Both the position numbers and the translations under genes were made by a program. From contig NZ_JBBVGT010000002.1 in NCBI RefSeq assembly GCF_042159835.1, positions 434,001 to 498,000 of the forward strand: 64,000 bases of DNA. The letters run 5' to 3'. This document shows positions 1 through 8,308 of this stretch, piece after piece. Within the stretch, counting starts at the first letter, position 1. Every line of letters starts with the position of its first letter. The stretch comes from Albibacterium profundi. Lineage in GTDB: Bacteria; Bacteroidota; Bacteroidia; Sphingobacteriales; Sphingobacteriaceae. The notes below the pieces were generated by a model that saw nothing but the letters and a program-made list of their open reading frames with translations, was not told where the DNA came from and ran no database searches.

Positions 1-119
1 GCCGGTTGCAAAGCCAACACATCCGCTACCTTCGTCGTTGCGGTACGTTGGTCTTGCTGAGCAAATGCCGGCATTTGCAGCATAAAGGCTGCTAATAAAG
101 TATATATAGTTTTTTTCAT
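1..119 (-). CDS. N-terminal fragment of a secreted protein
   Basis: The first 39 codons of a gene that runs off the left edge. The product begins MKKTIYTLLAAFMLQMPAFA followed by QQDQ, a typical Sec signal peptide (lysines, hydrophobic core, A-F-A cleavage site), so the protein is exported. It lies 37 bp downstream of the Gfo/Idh/MocA oxidoreductase on the same strand and is probably in its operon. In Bacteroidota such oxidoreductases often neighbour secreted DUF1080 (3-keto-disaccharide hydrolase-like) proteins. The few residues after the signal peptide would fit such a protein with HEAT repeats, but this is a guess from context; the visible part only proves export. Confidence 0.75.
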   Translation of the reverse strand, partial: MKKTIYTLLAAFMLQMPAFAQQDQRTATTKVADVLALQP

Positions 120-156
120 TATTAATGTTTTCTGATAGGTAGATATTAAGACTCGT

Positions 157-1425
157 TTATATTGTCCATGGACCGCGCATTGGTTGGTCGATTAACCGAT
201 TCGCTGCCTCATCATTGATAAATTCTTCTTTAACAGGGTCATATTTCAATGTTCTACCTAATCTCACTGCCGTTAAGCCCATATTAACTAAAGTACAAGA
301 ACGGTGTCCATTCTCCTCGTTCAGAGCAAATTTCTTACGTTCTTTAACTGCCTCTACAAAATCTGTCACTTGCGCCTCTGGTTCCGGGAACGCAGCTAAT
401 TTCTGCTCCATATTTGGTATATCAGATTTAAAACCAGGATATAATTTCCCATCTGGACCATCGATATACGGCACATCGTCAATCTTCCCTTCTCCATCTA
501 AAACAATTTTACATCCGTCTGCATAGGTATATACTATTTTTCGCCATGTTCCAACAGCATCACTATGTTGCTGGGGTGCATCGACCTCAATAGAGATAGG
601 GCTTTCATTATCTTTACCTAAGAAATACTGAATTGGGTCTAAATAATGCTGTCCCATGTCGCCTAGACCACCACCGTCGTAATCCCAGTAGCCACGGAAT
701 GTTGTATGGGTACGATGTTCACTATACGGTTTATAAGGTGCAGGTCCTAACCACATATCATAATCTAATTCTGCAGGTACTTTTTCTACGGGTAAATTTT
801 CTTTCCCAACCCAATAAAATTTCCAATCAAAACCGGTGTGACGACCAACAGTTACCGTCAATGGCCATCCTAACATCTTAGAATCCACTAGTTTCTTAAT
901 TTTCTTTACTGGTACGGCCATACCGTAAAAGTTAGCATCAAATCTAAACCAAGTATTCAAACGGAAAATACGACCGTGCTGCTGAACAGCTTCTCGTACC
1001 CGCTTTCCTTCACCAATTGTACGTGTCATTGGTTTCTCACACCATATATCTTTTCCAGCTTTCGCTGCTTCCGCCGCCATGATTCCATGCCAGTGCGGAG
1101 GAGTCGCTATATGAACAATATCAACTTCTGGAAGTTGTATTAGATCACGATAGTCATGAAGCTGCTTAACGCCCTTTTCTAGCATTCCCGCTGCAATTTG
1201 CAAATGCCGTTTATCAACATCACAGATCGCTACGGTCTTAGTTCCTGCATATCCAAAATGCCCACGGCCCATGCTACCAACACCAATAACGGCTTTCGTA
1301 AGATGGTCACTTGGAGCTAAAAAGCCTTGCCCTCCCAATACATGTCGAGGCACGATTGTGAAAGCAGCCGCAGCTAATGCGGTGTTTTTAAGAAATTCAC
1401 GTCTTGAATTTTTTTGTTTAGTCAT
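157..1425 (-). CDS. Tat-exported Gfo/Idh/MocA family oxidoreductase
   Basis: A 422-residue NAD(P)-dependent oxidoreductase of the Gfo/Idh/MocA superfamily, which acts on sugars, inositols or sugar-derived ketones. The N-terminus carries a twin-arginine signal (SRREFLKN, residues 7-14, then an Ala-rich hydrophobic stretch), so the folded protein with its cofactor should be exported to the periplasm. The Rossmann fold shows a slightly unusual dinucleotide loop, VIGVGSMGRGH, near residue 47. The CEKPMTRT motif near residue 130 contains the conserved E-K-P of the family. The C-terminal half has a substrate domain with the GGGLGDMGQHYLDP segment. Tat-exported members are common in Bacteroidota next to DUF1080 proteins and are implicated in 3-keto-glycoside metabolism. 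The substrate cannot be told from the sequence. Confidence 0.9.
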   Translation of the reverse strand: MTKQKNSRREFLKNTALAAAAFTIVPRHVLGGQGFLAPSDHLTKAVIGVGSMGRGHFGYAGTKTVAICDVDKRHLQIAAGMLEKGVKQLHDYRDLIQLPEVDIVHIATPPHWHGIMAAEAAKAGKDIWCEKPMTRTIGEGKRVREAVQQHGRIFRLNTWFRFDANFYGMAVPVKKIKKLVDSKMLGWPLTVTVGRHTGFDWKFYWVGKENLPVEKVPAELDYDMWLGPAPYKPYSEHRTHTTFRGYWDYDGGGLGDMGQHYLDPIQYFLGKDNESPISIEVDAPQQHSDAVGTWRKIVYTYADGCKIVLDGEGKIDDVPYIDGPDGKLYPGFKSDIPNMEQKLAAFPEPEAQVTDFVEAVKERKKFALNEENGHRSCTLVNMGLTAVRLGRTLKYDPVKEEFINDEAANRLIDQPMRGPWTI

Positions 1426-1657
1426 GATTCAATAGAAATGGTATAATTAAAAGTTTCCCTATAAAAAAGTATCCAAAAGGGTAATCAAAATTTTTCTAAA
1501 TTAATAATTTTAATAAAATGATGGGCAAAAAGCCTCAATTTATTTATGATCTAGTCTTTTTCGACGACGTTTTATCATTCACAAGTTAGCAACCTGAAAT
1601 AATGAGTTCTTTTGACTCCAAATCAAAATGAAGGAAGACCGGCTTATAAAAAGTAAA
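1426..1657. other. AT-rich intergenic region between glpF and the oxidoreductase
   Basis: 232 bp without a convincing gene. It holds the upstream region of the oxidoreductase and the 3' side of glpF, both read from the minus strand. A short GGC/GCC hairpin near 1524-1535 could be a weak end signal, but its stem is too short to call a terminator. No clear -33/-7 pair was found. Confidence 0.4.
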
Positions 1658-2386
1658 TTACTGAATGATGACATTCAGCAGACAAGCTAGCAGAGCACCT
1701 AATAAAGGACCGACAACAGGAACCCAAGAGTAACTCAAATTAAATCCAGCTTTGTTTTTTATAGGCAATAGCGCATGTACAATGCGCGGGCCTAAATCAC
1801 GTGCCGGGTTAATTGCATAACCAGTTGTCCCGCCGAGTGACAGACCGATCACCCATACAACAAAGGCAACGGGAATCGCACCAATCGAGCCCAAACCTAC
1901 AGGCGTTTGCGTATCGGAAATTTCTGCGTCCGTAAAATAAAAGACAGCAAAAATAAGAACGAAGGTTCCAACCGTTTCAGCCAATAGATTGATTGGTAGA
2001 TTTCTAATGGCAGGCGACGTACAGAAAACGGCTTGTTTGGCACCGCTATCCTCGGTAACCTTAAAATGTTCGTAATGGATCAGCCAGACAAAAAAGGCAC
2101 CGATCATCGCACCGATAAACTGCGCGAGAATAAATGATAGACCTTCCATCCAAGTCAAGTCTGTACTAATAACCATAGCTAAGGTTACCGCTGGGTTTAA
2201 ATGAGCGCCACTATAGGGGCCGGCGATCACCACGCCAGTAAAAACCGCCAGAGCCCAAGCGGTTGTAATAACAATCCAACCACCCCCATTTCCGTTGGTT
2301 CCTTTTAATAATACATTAGCAACAACGCCCCCACCGAGTAATATCAGGATGGCTGTTCCAATCAGTTCTGCTAAAAAAGGTGACAT
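1658..2386 (-). CDS. glpF: Glycerol facilitator (aquaglyceroporin, MIP family)
   Basis: A 242-residue inner-membrane channel that lets glycerol (and water) diffuse into the cell. Both hallmark NPA boxes are present: SGAHLNPAVTL (NPA at 64-66) and GYAINPARDLGPR (NPA at 193-195). The Asp after NPAR is the residue typical of glycerol-conducting rather than water-only channels. Six hydrophobic segments and two half-helices fit the MIP fold. The gene follows glpK by 25 bp on the same strand, so the two form a glycerol uptake and phosphorylation operon in which kinase action traps incoming glycerol. The kinase-first order differs from the enterobacterial glpFK order. Confidence 0.95.
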   Translation of the reverse strand: MSPFLAELIGTAILILLGGGVVANVLLKGTNGNGGGWIVITTAWALAVFTGVVIAGPYSGAHLNPAVTLAMVISTDLTWMEGLSFILAQFIGAMIGAFFVWLIHYEHFKVTEDSGAKQAVFCTSPAIRNLPINLLAETVGTFVLIFAVFYFTDAEISDTQTPVGLGSIGAIPVAFVVWVIGLSLGGTTGYAINPARDLGPRIVHALLPIKNKAGFNLSYSWVPVVGPLLGALLACLLNVIIQ

Positions 2387-2411
2387 AATTTTAAGTATAT
2401 GGTCAAGAGTA

Positions 2412-3914
2412 TTACTTCTTGTCTTCTAAATTCGACCACGCTTTTGCGGTCTCCACAGCACGGTTCCAATTTTTCATTTCTTCATCGATATTCATATCAG
2501 GTGAAGGTTTAAACACCCTGTCTATTTGCCATTGCTCCTGAATATCTTGAAGGTTCTCCCAGTAACCAACTGCCAGCCCTGCTAAATATGCGGCACCGAT
2601 AGCTGTAACCTCGGTTAATTGTGGACGAACAACGTCCGCGGAGAGAATGTCCGACTGGAACTGCATTAGCAGATTATTTGCTGTTGCACCTCCATCAACG
2701 CGCAGCTCATGGATATCGACACCCGAATCTGCTTCCATTGCCTTTAGAATATCAACGGTCTGAAAGGCGATACTTTCTAATGCAGCTCGGGCAATATGTG
2801 CTGAAGTAGTTCCACGCGATAAACCAACGATAGTGCCTCGTGCGTACGAATCCCAATGGGGGGCACCTAATCCAGCAAAAGCTGGAACCAGATAGACTCC
2901 GTCAGTATCATCCACCTGTGCAGCGAGTGCTTCAACATCCTCGGACTTTTTAATAATTCCGAGCCCGTCTCTCAGCCATTGCACAACCGCACCGGCAATA
3001 AAAATACTTCCTTCTAATGCATAACTAACCTTATCCCCAATTTTCCATGCGACCGTTGTGACCAGGTTGTTTTTGGAAATAATCGGCTCAGAACCAATAT
3101 TCATTAACATAAAACATCCTGTTCCGTAGGTATTTTTAACCATTCCTGACCTTGTACATAATTGACCGAAAAGAGCAGCTTGCTGATCCCCTCCAATCCC
3201 AGCTATTGGTATCCTGACAGAGAAGATGTTTCCAGCCGTCTCTCCATAAATCTCGCTGGAAGACTTCACTTCGGGTAGCATGCTTGATGGAATACCTAAT
3301 AGATCTAATAACTCTTGATCCCAACTCAGATCGTGTATATTATAAATCATGGTACGAGATGCGTTGGAAACGTCTGTAATATGTTTCTCACCATTCGTTA
3401 GTTTCCATATCAGCCAAGAGTCTACGGTTCCGAACGCAAGTTCTCCCCTTTCTGCTTTATCTTTTGCACCTTCTACATTATCAAGAATCCAACGAATTTT
3501 GGTAGCCGAAAAATACGAATCGATTAGTAGACCTGTCTTCTGTCGAATGCGGTCTTCGTGACCATCCTTTTTGAGCTGATCGCAATAGGCTGCTGTTCTT
3601 CTATCTTGCCAAACAATGGCGTTAAAAATTGGCTTCCCTGTATTCTTGTCCCACACTATTGTAGTTTCCCGTTGGTTAGAAATTCCAATACCGGCGATTT
3701 GCGAAGGTGACAGGCCAGCTTTACTTACAGCTTCCGTAGCAACTCCTAATTGTGTGGACCAAATTTCAAGCGGATCATGTTCAACCCATCCGGGAGACGG
3801 ATAACGTTGTTGGAATTCCTTCTGAGCGATGCTCACTACATTTCCGTTCTTATTAAAAATAATAGCTCGTGAACTCGTCGTGCCCTGATCTAGGGATAAA
3901 ATAAAGCTTTCCAT
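2412..3914 (-). CDS. glpK: Glycerol kinase
   Basis: A 500-residue FGGY-family kinase that phosphorylates glycerol with ATP to sn-glycerol 3-phosphate. Visible motifs are the N-terminal phosphate loop SLDQGTTSSRAIIF (residues 7-20), the sugar-kinase segment NQRETTIVWDK, the ATP-site segment KNTYGTGCFML near residue 262, and a C-terminal RVDGGATANN segment. Length matches the family (about 500). It is the first gene of the glpK-glpF pair and diverges from the DeoR-type regulator at 4063, with a 148-bp shared control region. A good Bacteroidota promoter lies upstream (3962-3992, minus strand), with a tandem AAACTATA repeat over the -7 box. Confidence 0.98.
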   Translation of the reverse strand: MESFILSLDQGTTSSRAIIFNKNGNVVSIAQKEFQQRYPSPGWVEHDPLEIWSTQLGVATEAVSKAGLSPSQIAGIGISNQRETTIVWDKNTGKPIFNAIVWQDRRTAAYCDQLKKDGHEDRIRQKTGLLIDSYFSATKIRWILDNVEGAKDKAERGELAFGTVDSWLIWKLTNGEKHITDVSNASRTMIYNIHDLSWDQELLDLLGIPSSMLPEVKSSSEIYGETAGNIFSVRIPIAGIGGDQQAALFGQLCTRSGMVKNTYGTGCFMLMNIGSEPIISKNNLVTTVAWKIGDKVSYALEGSIFIAGAVVQWLRDGLGIIKKSEDVEALAAQVDDTDGVYLVPAFAGLGAPHWDSYARGTIVGLSRGTTSAHIARAALESIAFQTVDILKAMEADSGVDIHELRVDGGATANNLLMQFQSDILSADVVRPQLTEVTAIGAAYLAGLAVGYWENLQDIQEQWQIDRVFKPSPDMNIDEEMKNWNRAVETAKAWSNLEDKK

Positions 3915-3953
3915 GTTGGTATTTAGTGTTTATCGGTTTAAATAAATCAAACG

Positions 3954-3992
3954 AAACTATACAAAACTATAAATTCAACAATAAAAACAAAA
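3954..3992 (-). promoter_or_regulatory. glpK promoter with tandem 8-bp repeat
   Basis: On the minus strand TTTTG (3992-3988) is followed after 18 bp by TAGTTTTG (3969-3962), matching the Bacteroidota TTTG/TAnnTTTG promoter form; transcription would start near 3955. On the plus strand AAACTATA occurs at 3954-3961 and again at 3964-3971, exactly one helical turn apart, overlapping the -7 box and the predicted start. That is a plausible repressor site for the neighbouring DeoR-type protein (inference). Confidence 0.6.
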
Positions 3993-4015
3993 CATAAACA
4001 ATAAAATAAATTTAA

Positions 4016-4047
4016 TTTTTGAATTACATCCATTCTCACTATATTTC
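4016..4047 (+). promoter_or_regulatory. Promoter of the DeoR-type regulator
   Basis: TTTTTG (4016-4021) is followed after 18 bp by TATATTTC (4040-4047), one mismatch from TAnnTTTG. The predicted start near 4054 would leave a leader of fewer than 10 nt before the ATG at 4063. Confidence 0.45.
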
Positions 4048-4062
4048 GGAAAAACCAAACCA

Positions 4063-4827
4063 ATGATCAGTTTAGCCGATAGACACCGCATAATTCTAGA
4101 AAAAATTAAGGAAGAAGGCAAGGTAAGTGTACTTGACCTATGCGACATGCTAGATGTTTCATCCGTAACTATACGAAAGGATTTGAAACAGCTTGAGGAT
4201 AAGAATTTATTGTTCCGAGTTCATGGCGGAGCCACACTAAACAATCCGTATACCATGGACCGCCCCGTCAACGTAAAGGAGAAGTTACAAACGGAAGAAA
4301 AAAATAAAATAGGCGTAGCTGCTTCAGCACTTATCGAAGTGAACGATTCCATCATCATTGCGTCCGGAACCACTGTAATGGCATTGGCTCGTCACATAAA
4401 GACCAAGGAGAGCTTAACAGTGATAACTTCAGCCATACAAGTCGCTGAGGTGCTTTTACAAAATCCAGAGATCGATGTACTTATGCTCGGCGGTCTCTTG
4501 CGAAGAAGTTCTTCTTCAGTTATGGGACCTTATGCAGAAGATATTCTCAAAGATTTTTTCTGTAGTAAATTGTTCGTCGGTGTTGATGGTATCGATCTTG
4601 AAAATGGACTTACAACCACGAATGTTTTGGAGGCTCATTTAAATCGGCAGATGATGAACGTTTCCAACAAAACGATTGTGTTGGCTGATTCATCCAAATT
4701 TGGCAAACGTGGTTTTGGCAAAATTTGCGATATCGATGAGATTGACCAAATTATTACAGACGATGGTGTATCACCTCACACGGTCGAACAATTAGAGGCA
4801 AAGGGCGTCAAGGTCATTATCGTCTGA
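4063..4827 (+). CDS. glpR: DeoR-family transcriptional regulator (probable glycerol repressor)
   Basis: A 254-residue DeoR/GlpR-type repressor. The N-terminus is the winged helix-turn-helix (RHRIILEKIKEEGKVSVLDL, then VSSVTIRKDLKQLE at about 33-46). The rest is the DeoR sensor domain, which resembles sugar-phosphate isomerases and binds a phosphorylated effector (ITSAIQVAEVL, MLGGLLRRSS, FVGVDGID, LADSSKFGKRGF segments). It diverges from glpK-glpF, so control by glycerol 3-phosphate is the natural guess. Members of this family also control other sugar-phosphate genes, so the symbol is given from context. Confidence 0.85.
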   Translation: MISLADRHRIILEKIKEEGKVSVLDLCDMLDVSSVTIRKDLKQLEDKNLLFRVHGGATLNNPYTMDRPVNVKEKLQTEEKNKIGVAASALIEVNDSIIIASGTTVMALARHIKTKESLTVITSAIQVAEVLLQNPEIDVLMLGGLLRRSSSSVMGPYAEDILKDFFCSKLFVGVDGIDLENGLTTTNVLEAHLNRQMMNVSNKTIVLADSSKFGKRGFGKICDIDEIDQIITDDGVSPHTVEQLEAKGVKVIIV

Positions 4828-4842
4828 TGGTATTAAAAAAAA

Positions 4843-4873
4843 TTCTGGCTGGGAGAATAGCTCCCAGCCAGAA
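4843..4873 (-). terminator. Rho-independent terminator of the trans-sulfuration gene
   Basis: A perfect 13-bp stem (TTCTGGCTGGGAG / CTCCCAGCCAGAA) with a 5-nt loop. Read on the minus strand it is followed by a run of eight T (complement of 4835-4842). It ends the gene at 4881-6020 and also lies just after the convergent regulator gene. Confidence 0.9.
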
Positions 4874-4880
4874 AACATAA

Positions 4881-6020
4881 TTAAGACAGTGCTTGCTGCA
4901 AATCGTCCAATAGATCATCAATATCCTCAATACCAACGCTTAGCCGTATCAGGTTATCTACAACTCCTACTTTTTCTCGTACGTCTTTAGGAATCGAACC
5001 GTGAGTCATGGTAGCTGGGTGATTAATCAGAGACTCAACCCCGCCTAAAGATTCAGCAAGCGAGAATACTTTAAACGATGACGCAATTTTAAATGTATTT
5101 TCTAATGACTTGTCCTTAAATACAACCGACAACATTCCTCCAAAATCATGCATCTGCTTTTTTGCAATATCGTGGCGTGTATGATCTTCAAAACCCGGCC
5201 AATAAACTTTCTCAATTTTTGGGTGTTGCTTCAATGCTTCCGCAATCTTCCTCCCATTTTCACAATGCGCTTTCATGCGCAAGTGCAAGGTTTTGATACC
5301 CCTTAAAACTAAAAAACTGTCTTGAGGTCCCGGAGTGTTCCCACAAGCATTGTAGTAGAAAAAAAGTTGGTCGTACAATTCTTTGTCATTTACAATCAGC
5401 GCCCCCATGACTACATCGGAATGACCACCAATATATTTAGTTACTGAATGCATCACGAGATCAGCGCCCAGATCCAATGGATTTTGTAAATAAGGGGAGG
5501 CAAACGTATTATCTACAGCGAATAATATTTCAGTTTCTTTAGCGATCTTAGAAACTGATTCGATATCAATGATTTGCATCGTGGGATTTGTGGGTGTTTC
5601 AACCCATATCAATTTCGTTTTTTCATTGATATATTGTCGAATGCTTTCCGGATTGGCAAGATCAATGAAATGAAACTTGATTCCCAGAGGCTCAAAAAGT
5701 TTGGTAAATATACGATATGTACCGCCATATAGATCATTTCCGGTAATGACCTCATCGCCCGGTCGTAAGAGTTTCAAAACGGTCTCTGTGGCAGCCATTC
5801 CGCTAGAGAAAGCGAGACCATGTTGGCCATTTTCTAATGCAGCTAAACAATTCTCTAAGGCCGTTCGTGTTGGATTTGTCCCTCGTGAGTATTCGTAACC
5901 TTTATGATCGCCCGGTGATGCCTGAACATACGTTGTTGTCTGATAAATAGGGGTCATTACCGCCCCCGTACTTGGATCGGGTGATTGGCCTGCATGTATG
6001 GCCTTCGTAGCAAATTTCAT
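4881..6020 (-). CDS. Cystathionine gamma-synthase/gamma-lyase family PLP enzyme
   Basis: A trans-sulfuration enzyme (Cys/Met metabolism PLP family) of 379 residues from the start chosen here. Motifs are AIHAGQSPDPSTGAV, the YEYSRGTNPTR phosphate-binding segment, FSSGMAA, and the PLP lysine in HSVTKYIGGHSD. The full C-terminal domain is present (HTRHDIAKKQMHDFGGMLSV, SLGGVESLINHP, RLSVGIED). An upstream ATG at 6062 is in frame, but 6020 is preferred because the product then begins MKFATKAIHAG as in the family, and a TACATTTG -7-like box (6067-6060, minus strand) would put the transcript start inside the longer reading. It either makes cystathionine from cysteine and an acylated homoserine or cleaves cystathionine to cysteine; the sequence does not decide. 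It diverges from egtB-egtD, a pathway that needs cysteine sulfur. Confidence 0.92.
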   Translation of the reverse strand: MKFATKAIHAGQSPDPSTGAVMTPIYQTTTYVQASPGDHKGYEYSRGTNPTRTALENCLAALENGQHGLAFSSGMAATETVLKLLRPGDEVITGNDLYGGTYRIFTKLFEPLGIKFHFIDLANPESIRQYINEKTKLIWVETPTNPTMQIIDIESVSKIAKETEILFAVDNTFASPYLQNPLDLGADLVMHSVTKYIGGHSDVVMGALIVNDKELYDQLFFYYNACGNTPGPQDSFLVLRGIKTLHLRMKAHCENGRKIAEALKQHPKIEKVYWPGFEDHTRHDIAKKQMHDFGGMLSVVFKDKSLENTFKIASSFKVFSLAESLGGVESLINHPATMTHGSIPKDVREKVGVVDNLIRLSVGIEDIDDLLDDLQQALS

Positions 6021-6122
6021 ATTCTTTAAATCAATTAAATTAATATTTTGTTCTATAAACAAATGTATAAAAACAAGGTACAGCTAAATATGATAACACG
6101 CAAACATGAAGCTCCAAATTAA

Positions 6123-7322
6123 ATGGAGCATCAACCAAGAAGTTTTATGAACAAAATGAACACGACGACCCAAGTTGATTTGATCGACCTGTATACCTCT
6201 ACGCGCCAGTACACAGAAAGTATCTGCCATGCATTGAAAACCGAAGATTATGTATTGCAACCCATCGGAGAGGTTAGTCCTCCAAAATGGCATCTTGGGC
6301 ACACATCGTGGTTTTTTGAAACGTTCATTCTTTCAAAATTCGACGTCGGCTATCAATCGTTCAATCCTCAGTATAATTTTGTATTCAATAGCTATTACGA
6401 GTCGGTTGGCAAACGTGTTATCCGCGTAAATCGCGGGAATCTGAGTAGACCAACTGTTGGCCAGGTGTATGACTATCGGCGTCATGTCGACACCCAAATA
6501 GTTCGCTTATTGAATGAAATTGAAATTAGTTCTGAGATTCAAAAACTAATGATTCTCGGCATTAATCATGAACAGCAACATCAAGAATTGCTCATCAGCG
6601 ACATTAAGTATATTTTCGGTAATAACCCATTATTCCCAGTTTACGACGAGGGGTACCCAATTCAGAAATTAAGCAAGAAAAGAAAACCCATTGTCTGCCA
6701 AGAAGGTCTTTATGAGATAGGATTTGACGGCCCGGACTTTTGTTTCGATAACGAAAAAGGACGCCATAAAGTCTATTTAAATCAATTTGCAATTTCATCC
6801 GAACTCGTAACAAATGATGAATATCTAGAGTTCATGACGGACGGCGGGTATGAGAACTTTGTTTATTGGCATGCTGATGGCTGGGATTGGGTAAACAAAA
6901 ATAATATAAAAGCTCCGCTTTATTGGCATTTCCATCAAGGGGAATGGCATCGATATCATCTTGATGGTTTTAAACCCATAGAACCCGATGCTCCAGTCTG
7001 TCATGTCTCCTATTATGAAGCTTTTGCCTTCGCAAGTTGGAAGGGAACGCGACTGCCAACGGAGGCTGAATGGGAAACAGCTTGCAACAAATTTGACTGG
7101 GGTCAGCGGTGGGAATGGACAGAAAGTGCATATCTACCTTACCCTGGTTTTAAAAAAGAAGAAGGTGCTATCGGTGAATACAATGGAAAGTTTATGGTTA
7201 GTCAAATGGTGCTCCGGGGTGCCTCCGAAGCCACAAGTCCCCATCACAGCAGACCAACGTATCGAAACTTTTTTTATCCGGATGCTCGTTGGCAATTTAC
7301 AGGTATCCGATACATAATATAA
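6123..7322 (+). CDS. egtB: EgtB-type iron-dependent sulfoxide synthase
   Basis: A 399-residue protein built like EgtB: an N-terminal DinB-like four-helix domain followed by a formylglycine-generating-enzyme-like (C-type lectin) domain. Likely iron ligands are visible: the HLGH motif (H57/H60) and HEQQH (H149, H153), matching the His-x3-His pattern of characterised EgtB. The C-terminus has RGASEATSPHHSRPTYRNFF and ends in GIRY as in the family. EgtB joins the sulfur of cysteine or gamma-glutamylcysteine to trimethylhistidine (hercynine). Alternative starts at 6147 and 6156 are possible. It is followed after 10 bp by egtD. No egtA, egtC or egtE is nearby, which would suit the variant that uses free cysteine (inference). 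Confidence 0.88.
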   Translation: MEHQPRSFMNKMNTTTQVDLIDLYTSTRQYTESICHALKTEDYVLQPIGEVSPPKWHLGHTSWFFETFILSKFDVGYQSFNPQYNFVFNSYYESVGKRVIRVNRGNLSRPTVGQVYDYRRHVDTQIVRLLNEIEISSEIQKLMILGINHEQQHQELLISDIKYIFGNNPLFPVYDEGYPIQKLSKKRKPIVCQEGLYEIGFDGPDFCFDNEKGRHKVYLNQFAISSELVTNDEYLEFMTDGGYENFVYWHADGWDWVNKNNIKAPLYWHFHQGEWHRYHLDGFKPIEPDAPVCHVSYYEAFAFASWKGTRLPTEAEWETACNKFDWGQRWEWTESAYLPYPGFKKEEGAIGEYNGKFMVSQMVLRGASEATSPHHSRPTYRNFFYPDARWQFTGIRYII

Positions 7323-7332
7323 TGGAGAACAA

Positions 7333-8280
7333 ATGAGCGAATTTTATAGAGACGTAAAGGCTGGCTTACTAGCACCCCTAAAAAGTTTACCTTCGAAGTA
7401 TTTTTATGACAAAATAGGCGATCACCTATTTCAAAGATTGATGCATTCCGACGAATACTATCTAAGTCGATGTGAATTATCAATCTTGAAGACCCAATCA
7501 GGCGACATGTCAAAAATCGTTGCAGGCCATTTCCGGGAATTAGACTTGGTTGAACTCGGAGCAGGCGATGCCAGCAAATCGGTCTACCTGATACGTTCAC
7601 TTCAGGAAGTGGGGCTCGATTTTAACTATTACCCAATTGACATTTCTCAAAATGTGATCAACCATCTGCACAAAAAATTCGCGGAAACGATACCCTCATT
7701 GAAAATTCACGGCCTAAATGGTGATTATCTAAAAATGCTCGGGGAACAACGTAGTATTAGTCGAAAACCCCTACTTATTTTATTTCTCGGATCAAATGTA
7801 GGCAATATGAACCGACCGCAGGCTCTTGATTTTTGTCGTCAGGTAAACCAGTTCATGCAGAAAGGCGATCTCTTTCTTATCGGTGTCGACCTAAAAAAGA
7901 ATCCTCATACCATTCTCGGAGCATATAACGACCAAGAGGGCCTTACGAAAGCTTTCAATTTAAATCTTTTGACGCGGATAAATATGGAGCTGGGCGCAAA
8001 TTTCAATATCGACAAGTATATGCATTTCCCTTTATATGACCCGGTATCGGGTGAGTGTCGAAGTTATTTGGTAAGCACTATTGATCAGATCGTTTCGGTA
8101 GGAAAAAAGTCGGAGCAATTTCAAGTGCATTTTAAGGCATATGAGCCCATCCATATGGAAGTATCAAAAAAATACGACATTTCAGAACTGAACGCATTAG
8201 CCAAAGATTCAGGTTTTAAATCCACAAAACACTTTTTTGACAACAAAAAGTACTTTGTGGATAGTCTGTGGCAAAAATAA
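7333..8280 (+). CDS. egtD: L-histidine N-alpha-methyltransferase
   Basis: A 315-residue S-adenosylmethionine-dependent methyltransferase (Methyltransf_33/DUF2260 family) that trimethylates histidine to hercynine, the first step of ergothioneine synthesis. Family hallmarks are the N-terminal LKSLPSKYFYDKIGDHLFQ segment with DEYYLSR, the SAM motif LVELGAGDASKS (about 72-83), FLGSNVGNMN, and DLKKNPHTILGAYND. Length is normal. It is the second gene of a tight pair with egtB, so both steps up to hercynyl-cysteine sulfoxide are encoded here. The last C-S lyase step must come from another gene, possibly a PLP enzyme elsewhere or the divergent one at 4881 (speculative). Confidence 0.92.
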   Translation: MSEFYRDVKAGLLAPLKSLPSKYFYDKIGDHLFQRLMHSDEYYLSRCELSILKTQSGDMSKIVAGHFRELDLVELGAGDASKSVYLIRSLQEVGLDFNYYPIDISQNVINHLHKKFAETIPSLKIHGLNGDYLKMLGEQRSISRKPLLILFLGSNVGNMNRPQALDFCRQVNQFMQKGDLFLIGVDLKKNPHTILGAYNDQEGLTKAFNLNLLTRINMELGANFNIDKYMHFPLYDPVSGECRSYLVSTIDQIVSVGKKSEQFQVHFKAYEPIHMEVSKKYDISELNALAKDSGFKSTKHFFDNKKYFVDSLWQK

Positions 8281-8308
8281 CGTCCTTATTTTAAAACTAA
8301 AAAACTTC

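Noticed and set aside
1524..1535. GGC/GCC hairpin as glpF terminator
   Set aside because: The stem is only 3-4 bp and more than 100 bp from the gene end.
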